Assembly: GCF_900299535.1 (NCBI RefSeq)
Contig: NZ_OMKE01000020.1
Coordinates: 1-60,371, forward strand
DNA length: 60,371 nt
Reading direction: 5' to 3'
Source: Aquimarina aquimarini
GTDB taxonomy: Bacteria; Bacteroidota; Bacteroidia; Flavobacteriales; Flavobacteriaceae
Shown here: positions 46,894 to 56,804 of the stretch, one piece after another
Layout: each line of letters begins with the position of its first letter
Position numbering within the stretch: the stretch's first letter is position 1
Position numbers and translations under genes: made by a program
Notes under the pieces: generated by a model
The model's input: only the letters and a program-made list of their open reading frames with translations
What the model was told of the DNA's origin: nothing
Database searches by the model: none

Positions 46894-47902
46894 TTCTATT
46901 CATTAATTGTTCTCCAAACAGTTTTAGCACTGCCTTTTTATCATCTGAAATAGATAGTTTATCCAAAACGGCAAATGCCTTATTTGTATATTCCTCTATT
47001 TCTAATCTAGTTTGATCTTTTGCTCCTGTGGTTTCAAAAAGATATTTTACAGTATGTATTTTTTGAGTTGGATCTTCTGGAGTAAGAGAAAACAATCCTT
47101 TTAATTGTTTTCGCTCATCTTCACTAGCAAACTCCAGTGCTTTCAAATATAGAATAGTTTTTTTATTCTCTATAATATCCCCTCCTACTTGTTTACCAAA
47201 AGTATTTGGGTCTCCAAAAGCATCCAGATAATCATCCTGAAGCTGAAATGCTAACCCCAACAATCGTCCAAAGTCATAGATAGAAGCACTACACTTCTCT
47301 GAAGCATTGGCAACTATAGCTCCCATTCTCATAGCAGCCCCTACCAAAACAGCAGTTTTATATTCTATCATTTTAATATACTCATCGATACTCACATCAT
47401 CTCTCGTTTCAAAATCAATATCATATTGCTGCCCTTCACACACTTCTATTGCAGTCTTTGTAAACAGCTTTGCTAATTCTCTAAACGTATCTCCTTCATA
47501 ACTTTCAAATAATTGATATGCATTAATCAACATAGCATCACCAGAAAGTATCCCTGTATTCAAATCCCATTTCTCATGCACTGTTTCTTTACCTCTTCGC
47601 AAAGGAGCATCATCCATGATATCATCATGTATTAACGAAAAATTATGAAAAACCTCTATTGCCAAAGCAGCATCCAATGCCTTTTCATAGGACCCATTAA
47701 ATATTTCAGAAGCCATCAATACCAAAATTGGACGTAACCGTTTTCCTCCTAGGTTAAGAATATACGATATTGGCTCATAAAGATTTTTGGGCTCTTTGGT
47801 AATCGTTTTTTTAGAGAGATACTCTAGAAAAAAACGCTGATAATCAGAAATTGTATGCACAGTATTTTTTTTGCTAAAATAACTGAATCTTTTTAAAAAC
47901 AA
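46886..47902 (-). CDS. Polyprenyl (geranylgeranyl/octaprenyl-type) diphosphate synthase
   Basis: Trans-prenyltransferase of 338 residues that condenses IPP with allylic diphosphates. The first Asp-rich motif is DDIMDDAPLRRGKETVHEKW and the second is QLQDDYLDAFGD, with GGKRLRP upstream. The product chain length cannot be fixed from the sequence alone. A GTG at 47860 (VHTISDYQ) is an alternative start that would match the usual N-terminus better than the ATG used here. It fits with the mevalonate genes elsewhere in the window as isoprenoid metabolism. Confidence 0.94.
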   Translation of the reverse strand: MFLKRFSYFSKKNTVHTISDYQRFFLEYLSKKTITKEPKNLYEPISYILNLGGKRLRPILVLMASEIFNGSYEKALDAALAIEVFHNFSLIHDDIMDDAPLRRGKETVHEKWDLNTGILSGDAMLINAYQLFESYEGDTFRELAKLFTKTAIEVCEGQQYDIDFETRDDVSIDEYIKMIEYKTAVLVGAAMRMGAIVANASEKCSASIYDFGRLLGLAFQLQDDYLDAFGDPNTFGKQVGGDIIENKKTILYLKALEFASEDERKQLKGLFSLTPEDPTQKIHTVKYLFETTGAKDQTRLEIEEYTNKAFAVLDKLSISDDKKAVLKLFGEQLMNRNV

Positions 47903-47992
47903 TAGCGTGTTTTAACTCTCATTATTTAAAAATATTTTTAGCAATAAAAAATGACAAGAATCATATAAAATGTTAAAAAAATGCAAAACTTA

Positions 47993-48020
47993 GGAAACTT
48001 TTATTGTTTTAAAAGTTTCC
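47993..48020. promoter_or_regulatory. Putative TetR operator overlapping the -33 region
   Basis: Perfect inverted repeat: ggaaactttta, 6-nt spacer, taaaagtttcc. The spacer contains the presumed -33 TTG (48004-48006), so a bound dimer would block RNA polymerase. It is 37 bp upstream of the TetR gene that starts the efflux operon. Confidence 0.68.
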
Positions 48021-48034
48021 GTTACGTACATTTG
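48004..48034 (+). promoter_or_regulatory. Promoter of the tetR-RND efflux operon
   Basis: TTG at 48004-48006 and TACATTTG at 48027-48034 (exact TAnnTTTG) are spaced 23 bp start to start, matching Bacteroidota sigma-ABfr promoters. The ATG of the regulator is at 48057. Confidence 0.6.
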
Positions 48035-48056
48035 ACAAAAATAAGTCCATCCAACA

Positions 48057-48662
48057 ATGAAGGAGAAAATAATAGAAAAAGCTACTGACATGTTTTTGAC
48101 ACTAGGTTTTAAGAGTGTTACCATGGATGATCTTGCCTCAGAAATGGGGATTTCTAAAAAAACAATATACACACATTTTCAAAACAAAACAAAATTAGTA
48201 GAAGCCACTATTGACCTACTTTTCAACCTTGTTTGTAATGGGATTGACACTATTATAGAAGAGGGTTTTGACCCTATAGAAGAACTATATGCAATCAAGG
48301 CTTTTGTGATGAATTACTTAAAAAACGAAAAGGCAGCACCACAATATCAACTTCAAAAATATTATCCAAAGATTTACAAAGTACTTAAGTCAAAACAATT
48401 TGATGTGATGCAAAAATCTGTTGTCGATAATTTGAATAGAGGAATTGAAAAAGGTGTTTTTAGAGATAATATCGATGTCGAATTTATATCAAGAATATAC
48501 TTTATAGGAACTAACGGCATCAAAGACAAGGAAATGTTTCCTGATCAAATGTTTCCTGTTACAAAACTTATGGATGATTACTTAGAATATCACATTCTAG
48601 GTATCACCACAGAAAAAGGACGTACAATTTTAAACAATCTAATAAAAGAGAACCAAGTATGA
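48057..48662 (+). CDS. TetR/AcrR-family transcriptional regulator
   Basis: 201 residues. The N-terminal helix-turn-helix (about residues 25-48) contains MDDLASEMGISKKTIYTHF followed by QNKTKLVEATID, typical of TetR repressors. The C-terminal ligand domain is divergent. Its stop overlaps the TolC ATG by 4 bp, so it is the first gene of the efflux operon and very likely an autorepressor acting through the inverted repeat just upstream. The inducer is unknown, presumably an efflux substrate. Confidence 0.95.
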   Translation: MKEKIIEKATDMFLTLGFKSVTMDDLASEMGISKKTIYTHFQNKTKLVEATIDLLFNLVCNGIDTIIEEGFDPIEELYAIKAFVMNYLKNEKAAPQYQLQKYYPKIYKVLKSKQFDVMQKSVVDNLNRGIEKGVFRDNIDVEFISRIYFIGTNGIKDKEMFPDQMFPVTKLMDDYLEYHILGITTEKGRTILNNLIKENQV

Positions 48663-50026
48663 GAAACAACCTTTGGTTAATTTGTCTAGGCTGGCTATAT
48701 GCAACCACTGTGTTAGCCCAGCAGCAACCACCAGCAAATTCTTCATATTCCTTTACACTGGATGAGGCGATAGAATTCGCATTAGAACATAGCTATCAAT
48801 CTATCAATGCAAGACGAGATGTTGCAAAAGCTTTAAAGAAAAAATGGGAAACAACGGCAGATGGTCTACCACAACTTAATGCCTCTATTGATTATCAAAA
48901 CCAATTAAAACAACCCGTATCATTATTACCAGCAGAAATTACTGGTGGAGAACCAGGCACCTTTGTTCCCGTTGTTTTTGGGACCAAACAACAAGCATCT
49001 GCCACTGCAACCTTGACACAACTTATTTTTGATGGGTCATATCTAGTAGGTCTAGAAGCAGCAAAAAGTTTTTTACAATACACTAATGATGTAGAAGAAA
49101 AAACACAACTTGAAGTTCGTAAGGGTGTAATTAATGCCTACGGTAGCGTTTTGATTGCTCAAGAAAGTGTAAAAATACTGAGAAACAATGTAGCTACTTT
49201 AGATAAAAACTACAATGAAACCAAAAAAATCTTTGAAAACGGTATGGCCGAAGAAGAAGATTTAGAGCAAATTCAGATCACTCTACTACAAATTACCAAT
49301 CAGCTTAACAATGCAGAACGTTTAGAAAAAACTGCTATGCAAATGTTTAATCTGACTATAGGTGTAGATGTAAATTCAGAGATAGTTCTCTCTGATGACC
49401 TTAATAGTCTTGCTATAAAAAACACGGATCAATCTGTGATCACAAAACCATTTAATATAGAAAACAATATCGATTATCGACTAGCACATCTTCTTACCGA
49501 ACAAAGACGATTAGAATTAAAACTAGAAAGAAGTAAAGCACTCCCTTCTTTGTCTGCCTTTGTAAATTATGGAACTGCGGCCTATAATAATGATTTTGTT
49601 TTTCTTGATAGTGAGACTAGATGGTTTCAATCTTCTATTTTGGGAGCAAGCTTAAAAATTCCAATTTTTAGCTCATTAAAAAGAAGTGCCAAATCACAAC
49701 AAGCAAAAATAGCTAGCGAACAATCTATTACAGATTTATTAAAAGCACAACAACAGATTAATTTGCAATACAATAATGCTATTAATGATTATAAATTCTC
49801 TATAGAAAGCTATGACACTGCAAAACAAAACCTAACTCTTGCCGAACGTATCGAAAAGAAGAATCAAATTAAGTATTCTGAAGGTCTTGCCAGTAGTTTC
49901 GAATTAAGGCAAGCACAATTACAGTTATATACATCACAAAATGAAGTACTTAATGCAATGCTAACGATCATTAATAAAAAAGCTGATTTAGAGACGATTT
50001 TAAACACACCAAATAATAATAATTAA
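48659..50026 (+). CDS. TolC-family outer-membrane efflux protein
   Basis: 455 residues with a signal peptide (about 1-20, ending VLA-Q), followed by two outer-membrane efflux (OEP) repeats with long alpha-helical coiled coils. Conserved pieces include LDEAIEFALEHSYQ at the start of repeat one and YSEGLASSFELRQAQ near the end. It forms the outer-membrane channel of the tripartite pump encoded with the next two genes, with a 7-bp gap to the adaptor gene. Confidence 0.94.
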   Translation: MRNNLWLICLGWLYATTVLAQQQPPANSSYSFTLDEAIEFALEHSYQSINARRDVAKALKKKWETTADGLPQLNASIDYQNQLKQPVSLLPAEITGGEPGTFVPVVFGTKQQASATATLTQLIFDGSYLVGLEAAKSFLQYTNDVEEKTQLEVRKGVINAYGSVLIAQESVKILRNNVATLDKNYNETKKIFENGMAEEEDLEQIQITLLQITNQLNNAERLEKTAMQMFNLTIGVDVNSEIVLSDDLNSLAIKNTDQSVITKPFNIENNIDYRLAHLLTEQRRLELKLERSKALPSLSAFVNYGTAAYNNDFVFLDSETRWFQSSILGASLKIPIFSSLKRSAKSQQAKIASEQSITDLLKAQQQINLQYNNAINDYKFSIESYDTAKQNLTLAERIEKKNQIKYSEGLASSFELRQAQLQLYTSQNEVLNAMLTIINKKADLETILNTPNNNN

Positions 50027-50033
50027 CCATATT

Positions 50034-51200
50034 ATGAAAAAGATATTCATTATTTTACCTATATCACTTCTTATCATTTCATGTGGAAACAATAATTCGA
50101 AGTCTATTGATAAAATTATAGAAGAAGGTAATCTACAGGCATTGCGTACTAAGAGAACCGAGGTAATGGCTGAACAACAAACTATTACCAACCAGTTAAA
50201 ACAATTGGATGAAGCGATAGCCTCTTTAGGCTCAGTAAAAAAAGTTCCTTTGGTAACTACTATTACTGCAAAAGACACAATATTCAATCACTATCTGGAA
50301 TTGCAGGGTAATGTAGAAACCAAGAAGAACATTGTACTTTACCCTGAAATGGGAGGAATTCTTACTCGCGTTTATGTCAAAAAAGGGCAAAAAGTATCCA
50401 AAGGTCAATTATTGGCTAGAATTGATGATGGTGGATTGAGCCAGCAATTATCACAAATCCAAGTACAGGCACAATTAGCAAAAACTACTTTTGATCGCCA
50501 AAAAAGACTTTGGGATCAAAAAATTGGTTCAGAAATTCAATTCCTAGAAGCCAAAACAAATTTTGAAGCACAGCAAAATGCTGTGAATCAAATTAAACGT
50601 CAATTAGCAAAAACAACTATCAATGCACCTTTCTCGGGAGTAATTGATGATATTATTACAGAACAAGGAACTGTTGTGTCCCCAGGACAATCATCTATCA
50701 TACGCATCATTAACCTAGATGATATGTATATAGAAACAGAAGTCCCTGAACGCTACATCCCTAATGTTACCGTTGGTAAAAATGTAGAAGTGTTTTTTCC
50801 TATACTAGGAAAAACAATCAGTACCAAAATTAGACAAGTAGGAAATTACATCAACCCAAACAATCGTTCTTTTATGGTTGAAGTAGGTATTCCATCTGAA
50901 GGAGGAACCGTGAAACCAAACCTAACTGCCAAAGTAAAAATAAATGATTACACCAATGAGAAAGCAATACTAATACCACAAAGTATTATTTCTGAAAACG
51001 CAGAAGGAGATCAATACACCTATGTTACCTCTAGTAAGAATGATCAGAATATTGCTGAAGCCAAAAAAGTGATCATAAAAACAGGAAAAATACAAGGAGA
51101 CCTTATCGAAGTTATCGAAGGGATTTCTAGTGGTGATGCAATTATTAGTGAAGGAGCTAGAAGTGTAAAAGATGGTCAGGAAGTTAAAATTTTAAACTAG
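50034..51200 (+). CDS. RND efflux periplasmic adaptor (membrane fusion) lipoprotein
   Basis: 388 residues. The lipoprotein signal is MKKIFIILPISLLIISC with Cys17. A short coiled coil (about 23-60) is followed by the barrel-sandwich/lipoyl half-motif GGILTRVYVKKGQKVSKGQL, a helical hairpin (LSQIQVQAQLAKTTFDRQ), the second half-motif (TTINAPFSGVIDDIITEQG) and the beta-barrel domain. It bridges the TolC protein and the RND pump, and lies 7 bp before the pump gene. Confidence 0.95.
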   Translation: MKKIFIILPISLLIISCGNNNSKSIDKIIEEGNLQALRTKRTEVMAEQQTITNQLKQLDEAIASLGSVKKVPLVTTITAKDTIFNHYLELQGNVETKKNIVLYPEMGGILTRVYVKKGQKVSKGQLLARIDDGGLSQQLSQIQVQAQLAKTTFDRQKRLWDQKIGSEIQFLEAKTNFEAQQNAVNQIKRQLAKTTINAPFSGVIDDIITEQGTVVSPGQSSIIRIINLDDMYIETEVPERYIPNVTVGKNVEVFFPILGKTISTKIRQVGNYINPNNRSFMVEVGIPSEGGTVKPNLTAKVKINDYTNEKAILIPQSIISENAEGDQYTYVTSSKNDQNIAEAKKVIIKTGKIQGDLIEVIEGISSGDAIISEGARSVKDGQEVKILN

Positions 51201-51207
51201 TACACCT

Positions 51208-54200
51208 ATGGAAGTCAACAAAAAAAAGGTAGATAAAGAATTTAAGCTATCGTCCTGGGCTATAGACAACCCAACTACGATCTATGTAATGATCGGCATA
51301 TTCTTGGTACTAGGACTCTCTGCATATTTTTCTATGCCAAGAGAAAATTTTCCAGAGATCAACGAAACCAAAATTTATATCAGTGTCCCCTATCCTGGGA
51401 ATACAGCAGAAGATATTGAACGTCTTATTGTTGATCCACTTGAGGATAAATTAAAAAATATAAGTAATGTAGTCGAAGTTCTTTCTACTTCTCAAGAAGA
51501 TTATGGAATTTTGACAATTGAGTTTGATGAAGAAATCTCGGTTCCTGCTGCCAAACAAAAGGTAAAAGACGAAGTAGATTCTGAAAAAGCAAATGAAGAT
51601 TGGCCTACTTTTAATGGAGCCAAAGTAGAACCTAATGTTTTTGATTTAAGTATTTCTGAAGAGACACCGATCATGAACATCAATATAGCAGGTGATTATC
51701 CTGTTGAAAAACTCAAAGAGTTTGCCGAATATCTAGAAGATAAAATCGAAGATCTCCCTGAGATTAAAAAAGCAGAAATCAGAGGGGCTCAAGAAAAAGA
51801 AGTTGAAGTAGCTGTAGACATTTATAAGATGATGGCAGCCAAAGTGAGCTTTGATGATGTGATTAATACCATTCGTAATGGTAATATGACGATGTCTGCT
51901 GGAAATATGATTACTAGTGGGCAGCGACGTACCATCAGGATTTTGGGGGAAATTGACACCCCTTCTCAACTAAATGATTTTGTAGTAAAAAATATAGATG
52001 GGGTAGTATACCTAAGAGATATTGCTAAGATTAGTTTTAAAGATGAAGATAAAACCACCTATGCCAGAGAGTTTGGTCATAGTGTAGTTATGATAGACGT
52101 CATGAAACGTTCTGGAAAAAATATGATTGAGGCAGTAGAAAAGATAAAAGAAATTCTTGAAGACGCTCAAAAGGATATTTTTCCACAAGATTTAGATATC
52201 ACTGTAGCCAATGATCAGTCAGAAAAGACTAATAACCAAGTAAATGATCTGGTAAACAATATTATTTTTGGTATTATTCTGGTTGTTGGTGTTTTGATGT
52301 TCTTTTTAGGGTTTAGAAATGCATTGTTTGTTGGGTTTGCTATACCAATGTCAATGTTTATGTCTTTTATGATTTTATCAGCTCTAGGATACACCATGAA
52401 TACGATGATCCTCTTTGCCTTGATTATGGGGTTAGGAATGTTGGTAGATAATGGCATTGTAGTAGTTGAAAACGTATACCGATTAATGGAGGAAGAAGGT
52501 ATGTCTAGAATTGAAGCTGCAAAAAAAGGAATCGGTGAAATTGCATATCCTATCATTATTTCTACCGCTACAACCGTAGCTGCATTTATTCCTTTGGGTA
52601 TGTGGCCTGGAGTTATGGGGCAATTCATGATCTATTTCCCAATCACATTATCCGTAGTATTAGGATCCTCATTATTTGTTGCCATTTTCATCAACTCTAT
52701 GCTAGTTTCTAGGTTTATGGAAATTGGCGAAAAAACTCTGACCGTAAAACAATTAATCCGACTTAGTATTATCCTAGGAGGTCTTGGTCTTTTCATATTA
52801 ATTTTTGGAGGAGCAGTAAGCGGTCTTGGAAGTCTTATGATTTTTACTGCAATCATGTTTTGGGGGTATAAATACGGGCTCAAAAAAGCAGCAATTTTCT
52901 TTCAAACAAGAATTTTGGCATGGCTAGAGAACCAATATCAACGCTTCTTAACTTCAGCGCTAAAAGGTTGGAGAGCATATGGATTTGTTATAGGAACCTT
53001 TATTCTACTATTTGTTGTATTCGCAATGTTTGGAGCCTCTATAGGTAGTCAGCGTACCAAAATTGAATTTTTTCCTGATAACAAACCTAATCAGATTGTT
53101 GTATACATCGAATATCCTCAAGGAACTGATATTCAAAAAACCAATACAATAACCAAAGAGATAGAACAACGTGTTTATGCTGTAGTCAACGATACTGAAT
53201 ATATAGAGGGAGCAAATCATAATTTCCTTGTAGAGTCTGCAGTTTCTCAAGTAGGAGCAGGTGCAGGAAACCCTCAAACTGATGGAGGGAGTAATGCTGA
53301 AATGCCTCATAAAGGTAAAATTACAGCTACTATGAGAGAATACAAGTATCGTAAAGGAAAAGACTCTGAGGTATTACGTCAAAAAGTACAAGAATCACTA
53401 AAAGGAATCTACCCAGGTGTTGCTATTTCTGTAGAAAAAGACCCTGTAGGACCACCTGTAGGATACCCTATCAATATTGAAATAGAAGGACCGGATTATG
53501 ACGAGTTGATCAATATTGCAGAGAAAATGCGTAACTTTATTAATGAGAAGAATATTCCTGGTATCGAGGAACTAAAAATCGATGTTAATAAAGGAAAACC
53601 TGCTATGCAAGTAGTGGTTGATCGTGAAAAAGCAGGTGGATTAGGAGTCGCTGCTGGTCAAGTAGGAAATCAACTACGTAGATCTATATTTGGAGAAAAA
53701 GCAGGAGTCTACAAAAAAGACGGAGAAGATTATGATATCTATGTTCGTTTTAATAAAGACAACAGGTATAATACAAGTGCGCTGTTTGATCAAAACATTA
53801 CATTTAGAAACACTAGAGGTCAACTAAAAGAGATCCCCGTATCTACTGTTGCTTCTAAGAAAAACACTTCCTCTTTTAGTGCTATCAAGCATAAGGACGC
53901 AAAGAGAGTGGTTACTGTTTATTCTGGATTACAGCCAGGATATTCAGATGCTGGAGCTATCGTGTCACAGATACAATCTGAAATGAGTAATTTTATAAAA
54001 CTACCTAGAGGGGTTAAGATCGATTACACGGGTCAGATAGAAGAACAAAATAAACAGATGGCATTTTTAATGGGCGCATTTTTCTCTGGATTAGGGCTTA
54101 TTATGTTGATTCTAATTTTCCAATTCAGTTCTGTTTCAAAACCAACTATCATTATGATTGCTATTTTCTTGAGTTTTATTGGTGTTTTTGGAGGAATATT

Positions 54201-54699
54201 AGTGACTGGAGCATCTTTTGTTATTATGATGACGATGATGGGTATTATTTCTTTAGCGGGAATTGTTGTAAATAATGGGGTTGTCTTACTGGATTACACA
54301 CAACTTCTTATAGATCGTAAAAAAGTAGAACTCAATATCCCAGAGAAAAGTCTACTACCTAATGATGAAGTAATGAAAATCATTATCAAAGGTGGTAAGG
54401 CTCGTTTGAGACCTGTATTACTAACTGCTATTACCACAGTATTAGGGTTAATACCACTAGCAATAGGTTTTAACATTGATTTCTTTTCATTATTCTCTAA
54501 TTTTGATCCAAAGATATACCTAGGAGGAGATAATGTAATTTTCTGGGGGCCACTAGCATGGGCAGTAATTTATGGATTGATTATCGCAACATTCCTTACA
54601 TTAATTATCGTGCCTTGCCTATTCTTTATTGTAAACCGCATAAAGGTTAGATTTAGCAAAAAGAACGTTGCTGAAATCCCTACTACAACTACTGCTTAG
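51208..54699 (+). CDS. RND-family efflux pump, inner-membrane permease
   Basis: Proton-driven pump of 1163 residues with about twelve helices and two large periplasmic porter/docking loops. The helix-4 proton-relay motif reads GMLVDNGIVVVENVYRL, with Asp-Asn where AcrB has Asp-Asp, a variant common outside the HAE1 branch. The second half has GIISLAGIVVNNGVVLLDY and LRPVLLTAITTVLGLIPLA. An extra hydrophobic stretch (about residues 518-560, IILGGLGLFILIFGGAV) and an insertion before the last helix explain the above-average length. Substrates could be drugs, dyes or lipids. It is the last gene of the tetR operon, followed by a strong palindrome. Confidence 0.96.
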   Translation: MEVNKKKVDKEFKLSSWAIDNPTTIYVMIGIFLVLGLSAYFSMPRENFPEINETKIYISVPYPGNTAEDIERLIVDPLEDKLKNISNVVEVLSTSQEDYGILTIEFDEEISVPAAKQKVKDEVDSEKANEDWPTFNGAKVEPNVFDLSISEETPIMNINIAGDYPVEKLKEFAEYLEDKIEDLPEIKKAEIRGAQEKEVEVAVDIYKMMAAKVSFDDVINTIRNGNMTMSAGNMITSGQRRTIRILGEIDTPSQLNDFVVKNIDGVVYLRDIAKISFKDEDKTTYAREFGHSVVMIDVMKRSGKNMIEAVEKIKEILEDAQKDIFPQDLDITVANDQSEKTNNQVNDLVNNIIFGIILVVGVLMFFLGFRNALFVGFAIPMSMFMSFMILSALGYTMNTMILFALIMGLGMLVDNGIVVVENVYRLMEEEGMSRIEAAKKGIGEIAYPIIISTATTVAAFIPLGMWPGVMGQFMIYFPITLSVVLGSSLFVAIFINSMLVSRFMEIGEKTLTVKQLIRLSIILGGLGLFILIFGGAVSGLGSLMIFTAIMFWGYKYGLKKAAIFFQTRILAWLENQYQRFLTSALKGWRAYGFVIGTFILLFVVFAMFGASIGSQRTKIEFFPDNKPNQIVVYIEYPQGTDIQKTNTITKEIEQRVYAVVNDTEYIEGANHNFLVESAVSQVGAGAGNPQTDGGSNAEMPHKGKITATMREYKYRKGKDSEVLRQKVQESLKGIYPGVAISVEKDPVGPPVGYPINIEIEGPDYDELINIAEKMRNFINEKNIPGIEELKIDVNKGKPAMQVVVDREKAGGLGVAAGQVGNQLRRSIFGEKAGVYKKDGEDYDIYVRFNKDNRYNTSALFDQNITFRNTRGQLKEIPVSTVASKKNTSSFSAIKHKDAKRVVTVYSGLQPGYSDAGAIVSQIQSEMSNFIKLPRGVKIDYTGQIEEQNKQMAFLMGAFFSGLGLIMLILIFQFSSVSKPTIIMIAIFLSFIGVFGGILVTGASFVIMMTMMGIISLAGIVVNNGVVLLDYTQLLIDRKKVELNIPEKSLLPNDEVMKIIIKGGKARLRPVLLTAITTVLGLIPLAIGFNIDFFSLFSNFDPKIYLGGDNVIFWGPLAWAVIYGLIIATFLTLIIVPCLFFIVNRIKVRFSKKNVAEIPTTTTA

Positions 54700-54724
54700 T
54701 AGTAACGGTTTAATCTTATTAATT

Positions 54725-54768
54725 ATGAAAGAAGTCATTTAAAACTAGTTTTAAATGACTTCTTTCAT
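54725..54768. terminator. 44-bp perfect palindrome, probable bidirectional terminator
   Basis: Twenty-two pairs symmetric about 54746/54747 (centre aaaactagtttt). Located between the RND pump and the converging DUF1801 gene, with T-rich sequence following on the plus strand. Confidence 0.78.
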
Positions 54769-54772
54769 TTCT

Positions 54773-55144
54773 CTATTTTACTTTAATAATTCCTTTTCTA
54801 TACAAATCTAAAGCCATCTTTAGCAATAAAGAAATCTCACCAATAGGAATATCTTCATTTGGATTGATTCTGAAAATTTTCATTCGGGAGCGGTTTCCTG
54901 CTTCCAGTTTTGGGTGATCAAGATGTTTTCCTTCTACCATTAGAACATAAGGTTCATTCGTTTTTTTATCTGTCCATAAATAACAACACATCTTTTGTTT
55001 ATAACAAAAGCAAGGCATTCCATATTTTCGGGTTTCAGTAATATTGTCATCTTGTGCAAGTATAATATCTCGCAAAGCAAGTAAACAACTTTTATTAGGT
55101 TCTTCTTTGTTTAAATAATAAGTATCTAGTTGTTCTTGTTTCAT
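54773..55144 (-). CDS. DUF1801 (YdhG-like) domain protein
   Basis: 123 residues, cytoplasmic. The fold resembles the frataxin-like DUF1801 family, with RKYGMPCFCYKQKMCCYLW and PYVLMVEGKHLDHP as the recognisable segments; cysteines are unusually frequent (C20, C45, C47, C53, C54). Biochemical function is unknown for the family. It is the most downstream gene of a minus-strand run of small genes and converges with the efflux operon. Confidence 0.85.
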   Translation of the reverse strand: MKQEQLDTYYLNKEEPNKSCLLALRDIILAQDDNITETRKYGMPCFCYKQKMCCYLWTDKKTNEPYVLMVEGKHLDHPKLEAGNRSRMKIFRINPNEDIPIGEISLLLKMALDLYRKGIIKVK

Positions 55145-55186
55145 CGATTTAAATGTTTTGCGACCATAAAAGTCTACTTCTTGTGT

Positions 55187-55903
55187 CTAATGGGCTTTAC
55201 TCTTTTCCTCTAAAAACATCCCGTACTCTCTAGTTCTCATAGTAGTAATTCGATATGGAGCAATAGTTGTAGAATCTTCTTGATTATAATTATCCAACAG
55301 CTCATCTATCAACATTTTTTTTGTCGCACCAGAATCTACCTCTGTAAAATAATAGGTATACTCCTTATTTTTGTCTATTCCTAATAGCAACAAATTACTT
55401 TGCTCATTTTTTGAATAATAATTAACAAATTCAGGTGTTTGCTCGACAAGTTCAAAAGTTCCTGTTTTTGAAATTTTCTTATCAACACATCCATCTTCTA
55501 TCAGTTTAAAGTTAATCTCAGAAGGAAATGACACAGGGTTTGTTGCAGGAATTCTGAATGTAATATTTGTGAAATAACAATCGGGAGCTCCGCAATCAAA
55601 ATCATGCAAATCATAATTGAGAGTAAACTCATACATTCCGTTACGCTCATCGACAACTCCTTTTATATAAAACTCTTGAAGCATACTCAATTTCAAGGCT
55701 TCGTTTGGTTTAGAATTAAGGAGTACTTTTTTTAATGAATTCTGCTTCTCCCCCCAGGTACTCTTAGTCGTTATTTCCTTTTCTTGGTTTGTTATTATCA
55801 AATTTGATTCCTGCTCAATCACTGTATCCTCTAAATCACGTTCCTTTCTTACCTTACATGAAACTATGAATATTGTTATTATAAGAATTAAACTGGTTCG
55901 CAT
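55187..55903 (-). CDS. Putative lipoprotein of unknown function
   Basis: With the ATG at 55903 the protein starts MRTSLILIITIFIVSC, a lipoprotein signal with lipobox Cys16; a start at 55912 is also possible. The 238 residues contain a central segment HDFDCGAPDCYFTNITFRIP with a paired-cysteine motif. No named family is recognised. It lies 14 bp downstream of the next minus-strand gene, which suggests an operon. Confidence 0.75.
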   Translation of the reverse strand: MRTSLILIITIFIVSCKVRKERDLEDTVIEQESNLIITNQEKEITTKSTWGEKQNSLKKVLLNSKPNEALKLSMLQEFYIKGVVDERNGMYEFTLNYDLHDFDCGAPDCYFTNITFRIPATNPVSFPSEINFKLIEDGCVDKKISKTGTFELVEQTPEFVNYYSKNEQSNLLLLGIDKNKEYTYYFTEVDSGATKKMLIDELLDNYNQEDSTTIAPYRITTMRTREYGMFLEEKSKAH

Positions 55904-55917
55904 ATACAGCATGTATA

Positions 55918-56319
55918 TTAAGATTTACGTATTAGTGGCTCTCCTTTAATAGACTGACATGAAATAATAGTAGCTGGACTATACCCCCCAAAAACCAATG
56001 GCTTAATTTTACATTGTAATTGCATGGTATAGTTTTTTTGTTTCATTTCGAATGGATTTTCTGGATATATAGTATCATTATTTTTTCTATCAACATATAT
56101 GTACGCTATGTCTATAAAACCATCTTTGATCCACACTTTCTTTTTCCCCATTAAAGATTCAAAAGCATGTCTATAAAAATCTTGTTGCCCTAGTTCAATC
56201 ATCACATACTTAACTTCTGACTCAAAGACAATAGATTTTGAATATGACATACGATATCTCAAAAAAATGATCCCCCATATCATCATGAGAGCAAACACTA
56301 TAATCACTAATATATTCAT
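55918..56319 (-). CDS. Small membrane-anchored protein of unknown function
   Basis: The start at 56319 gives MNILVIIVFALMMIWGIIF, one N-terminal helix, and 133 residues; the longer reading from 56367 adds an atypical leader. The rest is soluble mixed alpha/beta ending CQSIKGEPLIRKS. I do not recognise a family. It is immediately upstream of the lipoprotein gene and probably co-transcribed. Confidence 0.7.
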   Translation of the reverse strand: MNILVIIVFALMMIWGIIFLRYRMSYSKSIVFESEVKYVMIELGQQDFYRHAFESLMGKKKVWIKDGFIDIAYIYVDRKNNDTIYPENPFEMKQKNYTMQLQCKIKPLVFGGYSPATIISCQSIKGEPLIRKS

Positions 56320-56404
56320 AATAATTATCTTCTTTTCTTCTATACAAAGAAAGGTGTTATATACCACACATGGCTCCCTTTATACCGTGATACAAAATAT
56401 TTTT

Positions 56405-56662
56405 TTACAATTTAATCACAGTATAATAAACAACTACCCCTATACATAGAATAACAAATGAGATTTTAAACAGATACCCAATTGTTGTATTTTTCTTAAG
56501 CTCTTCTTGGTTATAAAATGAATTAAATTCTCTTTTTCCTAAATACCAAAAATACCTAAAGATTGCCCCAAACCATTCTGAAGAATTTAACTCACTATCT
56601 GCTACATTTTGCCATGGCAGGTTTTCTTTTCTTATTTTTTTTGATTGTGGTTTTGCCCTCAT
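56405..56662 (-). CDS. Small protein with C-terminal membrane helix, unknown
   Basis: 85 residues with a basic N-terminus (MRAKPQSKKIRKENLPW), a central WFGAIFRYFWYLGKREF aromatic patch and a C-terminal transmembrane helix (about 61-83). Tail-anchored topology is likely. No family recognised. It lies 85 bp upstream of the preceding small membrane-protein gene. Confidence 0.6.
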   Translation of the reverse strand: MRAKPQSKKIRKENLPWQNVADSELNSSEWFGAIFRYFWYLGKREFNSFYNQEELKKNTTIGYLFKISFVILCIGVVVYYTVIKL

Positions 56663-56804
56663 TTACGATCTCTTTATAGTATATGGCTCTTTTGCCTGAT
56701 CTGTTACTATGAGTTTGATGATTTTTTTTATTTGTATGCCTATATCAATTTATTTATCCCACATTAATCACTATTTCAAAATTAAACCAGTATTCCATTT
56801 AAAA

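Noticed and set aside
52215..52628. 137-codon open frame antisense to the RND pump
   Set aside because: No signal, motif or independent promoter, and the overlapping pump gene is certain.
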